A DNA stretch of 64,000 nucleotides from Aquanectria penicillioides (Eukaryota > Ascomycota > Sordariomycetes > Hypocreales > Nectriaceae): NCBI GenBank assembly GCA_003415625.1, contig PYIU01000002.1, positions 6,696,001 through 6,760,000 of the forward strand. The letters run 5' to 3'. Both the position numbers and the translations under genes were made by a program. The notes beneath the pieces were generated by a model. It did no database searches. It saw only the letters and a list, made by a program, of their open reading frames with translations, and was not told the origin of the DNA. Of this stretch, positions 52,648 through 62,994 are shown one piece after another (within the stretch, counting starts at the first letter, position 1; each line of letters opens with the position of its first letter).

Positions 52648-55080
52648 TTAATGAATATCATGTGGGACAAAGTTTCTTGACAATTCCTTCAATCTTTGAT
52701 AGTCGGGGTTCCCACTATCTTCATCCCCCGTACAAAACCTTAGAAGCTCTTCGGCCATTTGATCCAGTACCATGCGGCTTAGGCCCATCATTTCATCTTT
52801 GTTGCTTTGGTATTCATTTTTCAACACTTTGTTGGCCATTAAAAACTCGAGGATAATATCCTCTCCATTTCTGAACCAGAATTCTCGAAGGACACTGATC
52901 AGCGACCCGATACCCGACGACACATATGGTGAAGGGGGTTGTTCATTCTGGCCAAATGCCGTCCTCCATAGAGAGGTCCATTGGTCCTCTGCGGATGATG
53001 AGGAATTTGGTGGACGAGTAAGCTGCCTCATTTGAGTATTGGATAGCCCTTCGATCTTCGGCGAGTCTTTTCGACTACATGCCCGTTTTCTGATATGCGC
53101 ATCACAAACAGAAGGCATGTTGAAAAGCTGGAGACAAATGGGGCAATAAATTGGTTTGCTATGGGCAGCTAGCATGTGTCGAGTGACATGGCGAATGCTT
53201 CGGAAGCCTCCCTGCTTGAGGCAACTATGATATTTGTTTGGGTTTCGTTTTTGAAATGGGCATGCCCAGGAACGCTCATCGGGTTTCGATGTGTGAATGA
53301 ATAGGGCCTCTGAATCTTCGGAATCTGTACTGCATTCAACGTCGGTGTATTCGACGAAACTTCCCGTCTTTTGTCGTTTCCTCGTCAGGAACGGCAAGAC
53401 TCTGCTCCACCCAACCTTATTTTCGATCATCTTTTCCTTTGAAATAGATTGTGAAAATTTCACCAGTCCGATTTTGACCAATGGATCTCCAAATTTCGAC
53501 AAAGGGTGATTCTCATCTAGTTCTGGAAGATCTTCAGTCGAGGTTGAGTATAAGCTCATTTCATCATCTGATTCCATTTCATCTGAAGAATCTCCCGTGC
53601 TCACTTTCGTTTCTTGCATGTCTGTTTTGTGCTCATTGGTAGAGATATCTTCACTTAGCTTTCCATGTAGCGATTCGCCGCATGCAGCCGTTTCACCAGA
53701 TAGACGTCGCAATGGCACCATTGTTCCTAGGAACAGAGACGACTCCTTTGTCTTAACAGAGACGGCAATATTCCCTGTCTGTGGTTGGCATGCCAGTTTG
53801 TATGTTCCGGGTTGGATGAAATATTTGGGTTCAAGCCCACCACCTGAAGGGAACCCATCGGTCAATGGAACTCCAGTCGCATCTCGCTTCCGCCAATTTT
53901 GTGTTGGGCTCGCTGTTTGATTTTGAATCGGACTTGGAAGGGATGACAATTCTTGGTCGATGGAACGGGATAATCTTGGGAGAATATCGCGATTGACGCA
54001 AATTCTTGTTGAGGGTCCCTCAGGTATCATGTCTAAGTCAAGAATCAGGGATGGGGTAGATCGCAAATAACGTTTTTTCCATCTTCTCAGAGGTATCCCC
54101 AAGCCAATCTTCCCATCTTCACTCTTGCTATCCCCAATCAGGCACAGGACAATACCCAACGTGTCACTTCTCGTGGCAAAGATATCATCGAAGAGAATCC
54201 CTCCAGAGACTAGCTGCATAGTTCCTTGAATTCTCAAAGATTCGTAATTGGAATGAATCTCTGGATGATCAAATTCGGAAGGGGTTTGAGCGAACAGGCC
54301 CCGGTATTGTTGTTGATCTGCACACTTCCATGCGAATAGCGTTGCATCGTCGGTATCTTTTAAAATCTCTTCTTGCAATTTCCGAAATGCCTTGTCGCCG
54401 TCACCATAAACAATCGTCATACTGACCCCGAATATTCCCAAGAGGGAATATGCAGTATCTTCAGGCCGAGTTGCTTTGAGTCCAGCTGCCCAAGACATTT
54501 TTCTCGCAACTGAGAAGTCGGGGAGGCATTCTGAGTCCTCCAGAACTGCTCTATCAATGCGAAGAAGACTTGATAAATTCTGCAGTAACGAGGTCTTGGT
54601 TCCTATCAATCTCCAGCTCTCGTCGTAAAATTGAATCTCGTTTGAGGCGATGAGTTCTTGGAGCATCCAAACACTGCTGCTCCATCCACTTTGTGCAATG
54701 AGCCTGGCCGAGTCGCAGTGTGATTGCTCAGAAGCGATGATATCTCCCAAGTGAACCAGACAGACCTGTGAATTCTGGTATATCTGGAACATTGAGTTCA
54801 AGGCATCGGAAACCTCGGCGTCTGATGAATAATCGATACAGCAAGATTCTACCCAGACTTTTTGGAGGCCGAGTTCTCGAGCCTTGGAACAGGCTTTGAG
54901 GACACTGGAGAAGGCACCTCCTGATTTGGCGGTTTTCGAATAGTGCATGCCACAAGTCTCGAAATTCATGAAGAGGAAATCTTGTTCAGGGCGGCGATAA
55001 GAGACTGTGGCATAAGGCGGGGCTTCTGCCGCCCGGCCATGGCGGCTTCGCTGAAGCGTATCGACGTCGAGCAGCCACAT
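52648..55080 (-). CDS. HET-domain protein with C-terminal zinc-finger/W-rich module
   Basis: A single exon of 810 residues from ATG 55080, the usual 'MWLLDVDTL' start of HET proteins; upstream in-frame codons exist to 55185 but lack an ATG. The HET domain (about residues 20-160) has 'PPYATVSYRRPEQDF', 'VWVESCCIDYSSDAEVSDAL', 'CLVHLGDI', 'WSSSVWMLQELIAS' and then 'RPEDTAYSLLGIFGVSMTIV'. HET domains trigger heterokaryon-incompatibility cell death and resemble TIR domains. The middle (about 400-600) is disordered, Ser/Asp/Glu-rich. The module at about 600-760 repeats that of the two neighbours: 'WACPFQKRNPNKYHSCL', 'RHVTRHMLAAH', 'YCPICLQLF', 'HIRKRAC', 'LSNTQMRQL', 'QWTSLWRTAFG', 'REFWFRNGEDIILEFL'. 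HET as effector and the finger module as sensor or regulator is inference. Confidence 0.85.
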   Translation of the reverse strand: MWLLDVDTLQRSRHGRAAEAPPYATVSYRRPEQDFLFMNFETCGMHYSKTAKSGGAFSSVLKACSKARELGLQKVWVESCCIDYSSDAEVSDALNSMFQIYQNSQVCLVHLGDIIASEQSHCDSARLIAQSGWSSSVWMLQELIASNEIQFYDESWRLIGTKTSLLQNLSSLLRIDRAVLEDSECLPDFSVARKMSWAAGLKATRPEDTAYSLLGIFGVSMTIVYGDGDKAFRKLQEEILKDTDDATLFAWKCADQQQYRGLFAQTPSEFDHPEIHSNYESLRIQGTMQLVSGGILFDDIFATRSDTLGIVLCLIGDSKSEDGKIGLGIPLRRWKKRYLRSTPSLILDLDMIPEGPSTRICVNRDILPRLSRSIDQELSSLPSPIQNQTASPTQNWRKRDATGVPLTDGFPSGGGLEPKYFIQPGTYKLACQPQTGNIAVSVKTKESSLFLGTMVPLRRLSGETAACGESLHGKLSEDISTNEHKTDMQETKVSTGDSSDEMESDDEMSLYSTSTEDLPELDENHPLSKFGDPLVKIGLVKFSQSISKEKMIENKVGWSRVLPFLTRKRQKTGSFVEYTDVECSTDSEDSEALFIHTSKPDERSWACPFQKRNPNKYHSCLKQGGFRSIRHVTRHMLAAHSKPIYCPICLQLFNMPSVCDAHIRKRACSRKDSPKIEGLSNTQMRQLTRPPNSSSSAEDQWTSLWRTAFGQNEQPPSPYVSSGIGSLISVLREFWFRNGEDIILEFLMANKVLKNEYQSNKDEMMGLSRMVLDQMAEELLRFCTGDEDSGNPDYQRLKELSRNFVPHDIH

Positions 55081-58000
55081 TGAAGAATAAGAGTCATGGA
55101 TGAGCCAGGCTCTGTTGAACAATTCAGTGACGAGGCATCCCCTTAGCGACTTTTTAATTCTGGGCGAACAGTTCAGAGCCGACAACGTCCCTCCGGTTGA
55201 AACAAAGGATCGTATGCTCTAGGGCACAAGTGCAATCCAACGGCACACGCACAAGGAGGGGCACAACTGTGCGCCAATGAAACGAGGAGAGTGGCTGCGC
55301 CGAACCCAGTTTTTGCGGTGTGGTCCTGGAATAATTTTGCCTTATTGCCTCGAAACAGTCCGAAATGTCGTTCCTCGGTCAATGGGAGCGGGCCGTTCGA
55401 AGGGTCCTAGAATACGGCGGACTAGAATGGGACGTAAATAGCTTTGCGTAGTTGCTGCGTATTGGAAGATACCCTTGCTTTAAGGACATTGCGCCGCCAG
55501 CCACACCGTCAGCGTCAACCCCTAATCGGACCCAACTTTCGTCAACTTGACACACCATTGCATGCCTCGTGACAGGGATGTCAATACCCCAAGTGACCTA
55601 GCTGTACGCTGGGCGAACCAAATTCAAGCAAGGTGATGCACAGGAGGTCAATGGTAGCCAAGGTTTCAATCACACGGCATGAAAGCAAAACTGCCGGTCC
55701 TATCGAACTCCCGTCTTGATGCAGATTAAAATCAGGTGTTGTTATCCAGAAGGTTGCTCTGAGTACCACCACCAAGCTCCTCTGGTGCCGTCTCTCGCCA
55801 TTGTCTTCTTTTCGTTTACAAGAATACTGATAAGCTGGGATGGCTCATCACAGAATCCCCACCGTAACCGCTGGCTTGACCACAGGCCTGGGTACTCTAG
55901 CCAAGCGGTAATAGGCAGTGATGATAAAGCATTGCGGCGACTGAGGAGGATCTGAAGCTCGGGAGTGTCTCCCAAGCGGTTTTGGATGCGGAGATCTGTC
56001 CATAAATAGTAAGGGGCCAGCTGCAAGTCTCGATATTCATAAACCCCTCCAAAGGATGGAATCAAAGACCAGATCGTCGAAAGATGCTTCTAGGGTTAGG
56101 TTACTATCTAACCTTTGTAGCATGCATTGTGTCATAATTCAATGCCATCACTGCCCTCATGATCGTGCTCCGGACCCTCTAAGACGGGAAGGGTTACCAG
56201 CGGCGTGATCGACGCCCGAATGTATATGCGAGTGACAACTTGTCTCTTCCTCAACCATTCTCCATTGGGGACTTGGGCCATCAACGGTACTTGAACGCGG
56301 TTGTGGTGACATCGATGATCGGTCAATATGAGAATCTGATCCCGGGGACGGGGATGATGTAGCTAAGTGCAGTCTTCGGAGACGCCTATGCAGGCGAAGT
56401 TGAAGTGGCATTATTATCTAATTCGTAATGTATTCTGGCAGTGTTCGAAGCTGGTAAGAAAGGAATGGCTTTGGGGGACAATCGCGTTCGATAGTGGGGG
56501 CAAGGTTTTCAGAAATGTTCTTGAGGGGAAGATCGGGCACCGGGAAAATGACGCCCTCTAAATACATATGCGACTTCTGCCGCACAGATTGTCCACGAGT
56601 TCTCAATTTACACTGATTTTTCTTGCCCAGCAAGTAGGTAGGCGCACATTTTGTCATAGGGTGTAATGGAGTTGTGGATATCATGGCCAAGAAGACCCGG
56701 CACATAATAGTGGGCTTTGTCCAAATACCTCAATCCAGGGAGTGTGTCATTACTCGAAACATGAAGACTCAGGTCGTACACATTTTTCACCAGCAGCTCC
56801 AGCCATGAGAGCCCTCGGAAGTAACGTGGATGATGTACCCTAATTGCCACCATCCCTTTTCTCCGAGTATAACGCATGCTCGGGCCGCCTGAGTTCACGA
56901 TCCGCTATACTACAATCCATTCGATTTGGTTTCATAAGCCGACTCTAAAGCTTTGAGCGGATATTTCGTTTCGTTGAATTTGGGTCCTAGTTCCCGATCA
57001 GACAGACTTGATGGGATTCAGAATAGCTGGATTCATTAGCATGATCGACAGAAAATTCGGCATCGGCATCGGCATTGCCGATACATCGAGCGCGTTAGCA
57101 GCCACGTTTATCTGTAGCCTCTCACTAGCATGAATGCCTATCCTTGTGCATCAAAAATGCACCAAGAAGATTCTTCCGCCACTTTTCCAGAAATTCCATG
57201 TGCAGCGTTTTAGGTTGCAGCAAGTGTGTCAACGGCTGACGCTAGCTGGTTGTCATCACAGCATTAGCATAACCTCGTGGTCAAAGCAACCTGTTCTAGA
57301 CCAACTATCAGAATTGGGCAAAGAAAGAGAGAAATTAAGATGTAGAACGGGATGCGGATCCTCAAGCTTATTGCCAATGCCGGCAATCTACCGAAAAGTT
57401 GAAAGTGACCTCGTGCCGATGAGCCAGAGCTCCCACTGAGTGGATTCCATCTAGTAATATGTTCAACTCCAGGCCACCTGACTTTCATATAACTGGCCTT
57501 TTTGGGAATCAACGAACAAGCCGGGTGTCGGCCTTTTGCAAGTAAAACAAGAGCCGTCGACAAAAATATTGAAGGCCTTGCCGGACGATCAACGAGGACT
57601 CGATTTCAAATTCTTCATATTCAACATTATACAATGCCTTCCTCGCAGGTTTGAGGCTTGATAGTTGGCCAAAGTGTATCGGGCCTCGTAATTGGAGCAA
57701 CGTCTTCCAGCGCCGCCAAGAAGACCCGGGTCCAATGCCGCCTTTCCAACGGACCATAAACTACCAATCGCGTTTAATCACTCGGCAAGATCAGGATTCA
57801 GCATGTAAGAGCGCTCGGGCGTGCCAGTTCCGCGCTTCGTTGGAGGCGGCCAAGTTGCTCAACCACAAACATCTCTCCACCGACGTACTCCTCCGTGACG
57901 CCGCGGATGACTTGCCAATCTTGTGAGGTCTGAGTCAGAGGACTTTCTATGGCAGCTTTTTTACAATTTCTCTGCCGGGGCATGCTCCTTGGGGAGAGTT

Positions 58001-59398
58001 GCGGCAATTGAGCATAGAAGGCCTCAATCTTCTCCCATCGTCGCATTTTTGAAGCATGGTATTGAACCAAACTCAGATTCATATCAGGCTGCTCGTCTCT
58101 TCAACTATCCACTTTCAGCTGGGAATTTCGTCTGAATTCCATATTCTCGAACACACGTTCCATCTCGTAAAGAAGAAGTGAATCAGGCCGTCTGCAGTTA
58201 GTTTAAAGTCAATCTAGACTATCCTCTTTGTAGGAGAGAAACACAACCAGTCACTCGATGCATCCATCAAGGATGAATGCAATCAGTGTGGTTTGATTCG
58301 CCAAATGACAATTGTTGCAAATTGGCCAGGGGTCATGTCGTCACTCACCAGCCAGGCCCCAAAGATACGTCGATAATCCGAACTGCCATTTTCGGCACCA
58401 TCCCCGACTAACATTGCATCCTTGGAAATGGAAATTAAGAGCATACGTATCATGCCGCTTCTTCAAGTTGCCCGATTGGGTTCCTGGTTCCATCACGCTC
58501 ACAGCCACGCCACTTAATAGGCTTTTTTTACGACGGGTCCCCAGTTTCATATATACCATGCTCAGGCTCTATGCTTTCATGATCTCATCTCAACAGCAAC
58601 CATGGCAAATCTCATCAGTCTGGGGACGCAAAGCCATATCCCGTTGAATTATTTCTTATTGAACGTGGAAAGTGATTTTGATGCTATCTAGCAATGCCAA
58701 TGCGCTGTAACATTGATCCCGTCCCAGATTGGTTGTGGACCCGACAACGCATACTTGGCAACCTGCGTTTGGGATCCTTAGCCCCCCATCGCAGTCCTTA
58801 TCATTAACAACTTCATTTCCTCGTATCAGCGACTCCAATCATTCACTCATGTCGCCGACCGAGACGCTTCGCACAAGAGAATCTCATGTTGAAATAAGGA
58901 AAACTGAAAAGCCCCATGTCCATCTCAATCGTGCCACGCACATTGACGTCTCACGACCAAAAGCTCCACTGCAAACCAGCCGCCAGGGGAGGCAAAAAAA
59001 ATTGTTGTCGAGCGCGGCTTCACCCAAGCGAGACGCCACGTCCCCATATTAACGGCTCCGCCAGATGGATCGTGCCGTCTCAAACATGGTATGGTAGGCA
59101 GGAACATGTAACCTCACAAGGAGGAAAAACGCCGCTTGGGCATGGCTATTGGATGTGCGTCGTCATCCCCTTATCGGGCGGATCGTCCCATCTGTCGAAA
59201 CGTGTTGGTGATACAGCTAAAACCGGGCCCGTACCCAGGGAATCCCAGCCAGACAGGGAGGGAGAGCTCAGGTTCCCCGTGTTTGTTGTGCTTGGTGCAG
59301 AAGCCCTTGTTTTAGCATCACTGACGTTTCTTCTTGCTTTCAATCGTTGGGCTCTTGTCTTACTCCTCGTTTCTCATCTCTCCTCGCCCTCATCGACC
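55081..59398. other. Gene-poor stretch, about 4.3 kb
   Basis: No gene recognised with confidence. Minus-strand frames at 55742-56065, 56608-56898 ('PGLRYLDKAHYYVPGLLGHD'), 57509-57757 and 57798-58082 look somewhat protein-like and may be relic exons of one or more lost genes, but no signature or splice chain was found. A small tandem 'ggcatc ggcatc ggcatt' lies at 57059-57077. The last 300 bases flank the cutinase-like gene; the frame open upstream of its ATG (58916 on) is not thought to be coding. Confidence 0.4.
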
Positions 59399-60489
59399 AT
59401 GAGAAGGGCGCTCGCCATCCCCGTGCTGCTCGCAGCAGCCGCCAAAGCGAACAATCTCGAGGCACGCGACCAAGATTGCAAGGATGTCCACGTATTCCTC
59501 GCCCGCGGGAACAACGAACCATACCCAGGTCGCCAGGGAAAGTTGACAACGGCCATTTGCGACGGGTTGAGCAGCTGCGACTACGAGAACATCAAGTACT
59601 ACAACCCGCTGGAATCGGTTTACTGTGATTCCGTGTATGAGGGAGCCAAGAACGGATCGGACCAGATCACGGCGTACAACAAGAAATGCCCCAATTCGAT
59701 GCTAGTTCTCAGCGGATACTCGCAGGGTGCACAAGTGATTGGCGACATCCTGGGTGGAGGAGGCGGCACCTTCTTCCAAGGCTGTGTTCAAGATAGCAAC
59801 GAGGGGATGGATGTCAAGTCCCGGCCAGCTAATAAGAGTGAGCAAAGCAAAGGTGTGTCTGGAGACATTGGACGGCGAGCTGACCAGACGAATCTACAGT
59901 CGTGGCAGCCATGGTCTTTGGCGACACTCGTCACACGGCGGGACAATCTTACAACGTTTTAAACGGCACTGAGAAGAACGGCCTTTTCCCACGGACGGCG
60001 GAAATGCTGAGCAATCTCTCCACTTACAGCGATGTCCTTCACTCGTACTGCGTCGATACTGACCCCATCTGTGCTGGGGGCGATGTGGTGGCAACACATC
60101 TAAACTACTTTGACGTTTACACCGACCAAGCTGCCGCGTGGGTGCATCAGCAGGTCAGCGCCGCCGAGAAGGCTGCTTCTAGCTCTACCTCGACGATAAC
60201 CACGAAGACGAAGACTTCCAGCAAGACTACGACGAATGAGGCGTCAACGACGGGCGGGTCTGATACGACGACCAAGGCCGCGAGTGCATCGGGAACACAG
60301 ACCTCGACGAAAGCCACCGCAGCTTCAACTTCGACAGCTGCCGCCGCCACAGTCGGAACCAGTTCGGGATCCGCAGCTTCTGAAACAGCGAGCGCCCCTC
60401 AGGAAAACACCAGCGGCAACTTTGCTGCTTCCCGAAACTCGCAGCTCGGAGGAGTCATCTTCGCCCTGGCTGCCGTCTTGGCGTTTTAA
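59399..60489 (+). CDS. GPI-anchored cutinase-family esterase (CE5-like)
   Basis: Predicted 342 residues. Exon 1 is 59399-59837, the intron 59838-59899 (GTGAGC, GCTGACC branch, CAG) and exon 2 59900-60489, joined as 'PANKIVAAMVFGDTRH'. The signal peptide is 'MRRALAIPVLLAAAAKA'. The alpha/beta-hydrolase core has nucleophile Ser 108 in 'LSGYSQGAQV', Asp near 201 in 'YCVDTDPICAGGD' and His 213 in 'ATHLNYFDVY', with paired Cys as in cutinases and acetylxylan esterases. It would hydrolyse ester bonds outside the cell; cutin, acetylxylan or another polyester cannot be told apart here. A Thr/Ser/Ala-rich stalk of about 100 residues and a hydrophobic C-terminus ('GGVIFALAAVLAF') predict a GPI anchor at the wall or membrane. 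Confidence 0.9.
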
Positions 60490-61872
60490 TCCACGAAGGT
60501 CTCGGCATAGAATGAATGATGGCAACGCATTATTGTTTTTTTTTCCTCTGGTCGCACTTATGTATATACCCTTCCAGGATTTGACCGTCCAACATCATTT
60601 ATATAGACGCAGATGTCCATACTTGACGAGGTGAAATGTCAGCGGGATTGTTCAAGAGATACCAGGTTATGATAGAGCGCAGACCGTGTGGGAACAAATA
60701 TCCCACGGTCGAGAGTGCGCGTGTTATTTCATAATTAGTACAATTACACAAAGTTGTTGTTTGTGACTTGCAAAGTTTTCCTTGAATCGCGGCTTGTTGA
60801 CGAGGGGAACGAAATTTGATGGCTGAGTTGGATTGGATCGCAATTAAAAAGCACCGAAATTTGCTTTGGGTGGAGTGTACAAGCCAGATGACTTGCAAAT
60901 GGCAATCCAAACACAGTTAAATCCATAGCAACCGAACACATAAAACAATTATTACAACGCAGATACCAATGATAACTGATGAAAGAAACAAACTAGGGAT
61001 CGTTGACCAGTATACAAGACATGGGCTACCCTGGAGCTCTGCGAAATAGTATCAAACTCTCGTTGCCTCCCAACTTCCCACTAGGTACCGGTAGTGATCT
61101 GGATGTTTCAATTATAAAAGGAGAGCATAGAGAACACTTAAAACATCTTCCTTAGCCTAAATATTCTCTGGTTTTTAACCGAGTTGAGGGTATCCTCAAA
61201 GCTATTGAGAGTCCTTGAGCCAAGTAAAATCTACAATTATGATACAGATATATTTACAATTCTACACGCCCGTCGACGCAGTAAGTTCTGTTTCTCAGCT
61301 GAACGCTAGAAGCCTTATAGGCTTTTAAGGGGAGGTTTGCTCTAGTGGCCCGAAAACCAGACGTTCCCGTCATCGCTCAGCTTAGCTGGGAGCCCGGTCG
61401 CATGAGAAAGCATCGGGAGCCCTTAAGGCTACTGTAGAGACCATTGAGAACACTTCTGAATTCGTGTACTCTGACGCTCTGACTCCGAAGATCCATACAG
61501 TATATGCTACCCATCCCGACCGACGGCGTCACTCTAGGTGAGCACTGTACTAGTCCATCCACAGATCGCAGTAGTCAAAGGCCAGCATCTGCTATGATGA
61601 CCTTTTCGTACGACTAACGGAGGTACAGGAGGGATGGCGAGGAGGTTGTGGCCAGGGATCCCCGCCGTCGGTGAGCGGTGCTCGACTTTCATGGACCCCT
61701 TGAGTTCCATGAAAGCTGTAGTGTCCAGTTCATACATCGGTAGATGAGTATCCGTGTAGAAGGTGAGGAATTAACCGAGTGACTAGTCTGGCTGATTGAC
61801 CGGGCTGGATAAAAGCCGGGTACAAATCGACTAAACTGGCCAAGAGGTGAAAGAAGAACCAGCGAGGATATA
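60490..61872. other. Intergenic, about 1.4 kb
   Basis: Convergent 3' flanks. Frames at 60599-60941 and 61377-61737 (minus) lack family features. AT-rich at 60900-61270. Nothing recognised. Confidence 0.5.
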
Positions 61873-62994
61873 TCATGAACTCTTCGAGCGGGGATCTGGC
61901 AGCTTTACGCCGGTCTCGCTTACACCCTCAAAAACCTCGAGCTGTGATTTTCTTGGTTCTCTTAGCCCAGTCTTTCCAATGCCCCAAGTGATTTTCGGGC
62001 GTGAAGTTTTGGGATCCTGGGTCATATGGGGGGTAATCTGCCAGACGCGAGTGTATGCTCGTTTATACCATCGAGGTGTGAGGTTGCGTTCAGTCAATCG
62101 TGCCCGGTACGGCCCCGTGTCTTGCTGCCCCGTTCGCCCAGTCCTTCGTTGCGATTTTGCGCGCTCAGCATAGTTGACGCCGTGCTTGGCGTATGTCTCC
62201 CAGTCCCAATCTAGCGTATTGCCACTTGTGTCTTCGGTCCGGACTCGTGTCGCCGGTGTTCGACGTTGCGGTACCAGCCAGTCACGGTCTGAGTCTTGTG
62301 CGCCAGTGCTAAGGCGACCGATGAGGTCCCACTCATCCTTGTCAAGAGGAACCATAATCTTGATAGCAACTTTTTGCCACCAACGAGCCAGCTTCTTCAC
62401 CACAAGAGCCTCGCTAGGTGGTTTGCCCCACACGGTGGCCTTGGGGACATACTGGTCCTGCTTTAGGCCTTTGATTTCACGATGGAGCCAGATGAGACGT
62501 GTATCGTTTTGTTGTTTTTGCTGGGAAGAGAGCAATTTGAGAAGTTTGGGTTTGTCCCAATTCTGATGGAAGCCATTCTTGTATTTCTTGTTTGATGATT
62601 CGGCCTGGTCTTGTTTCGCAGGCGGTTTCTTCGAGGTGTTGAGGAGTGCCTCTAGGTCCTCTGAGTTCTTCACATTGGCATCTTTTAGAACAAAACTGCT
62701 CATAAGGTGGCGACGGCGAGTTCCCGACCTGGCGAATCCCATGCGCATCAAGTTTTGCATCACTTTCCTGTTACCGTCGTTTGCCGATCGAAGAGTGTTG
62801 AGGACCTGATATGCCCGCGCCCGGTGCTTCTTATATCGCTCGTCATGTTTGCGGTTTTGGCGAAATCGGTTGCGGATATTGGTGACAATGGGAGACTTCC
62901 AGGCCGGGGGTAAGTAGGAACACTCTCGGAGGAGGTGGCGGTAGAGATGGAGAGGTGGGAGGAAGTTTGGGATGGCACCGTTTGGATGAGGCAT
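61873..62994 (-). CDS. LYR-motif protein, Cup1-like N-terminal domain
   Basis: An intronless, basic protein of 373 residues from ATG 62994 ('MPHPNGAIPNFLPPLHLYRH'). The 'LHLYRHLLRECSYLPP' segment near residue 16 is an LYR motif, followed by a helical basic stretch ('IVTNIRNRFRQNRKHDERYK', 'RAYQVLNTLRSANDG'). This fits the fungal 'LYR motif-containing Cup1-like N-terminal domain' family, thought to be mitochondrial like other LYR adaptors of iron-sulfur cluster or complex assembly. The C-terminal half is family-specific, Trp- and Arg-rich ('WDLIGRLSTG', 'LDWDWETYAKHG', 'RWYKRAYTRVWQITP'). The open frame continues upstream to 63087, but that part looks non-coding, so I use the Met at 62994. The exact role is unknown. 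Confidence 0.8.
   Translation of the reverse strand: MPHPNGAIPNFLPPLHLYRHLLRECSYLPPAWKSPIVTNIRNRFRQNRKHDERYKKHRARAYQVLNTLRSANDGNRKVMQNLMRMGFARSGTRRRHLMSSFVLKDANVKNSEDLEALLNTSKKPPAKQDQAESSNKKYKNGFHQNWDKPKLLKLLSSQQKQQNDTRLIWLHREIKGLKQDQYVPKATVWGKPPSEALVVKKLARWWQKVAIKIMVPLDKDEWDLIGRLSTGAQDSDRDWLVPQRRTPATRVRTEDTSGNTLDWDWETYAKHGVNYAERAKSQRRTGRTGQQDTGPYRARLTERNLTPRWYKRAYTRVWQITPHMTQDPKTSRPKITWGIGKTGLREPRKSQLEVFEGVSETGVKLPDPRSKSS

Noticed and set aside
58916..59398. Upstream extension of the cutinase-like frame by about 160 codons
   Set aside because: It would bury the signal peptide inside the chain; the Met at 59399 followed by a typical signal sequence is the better start.
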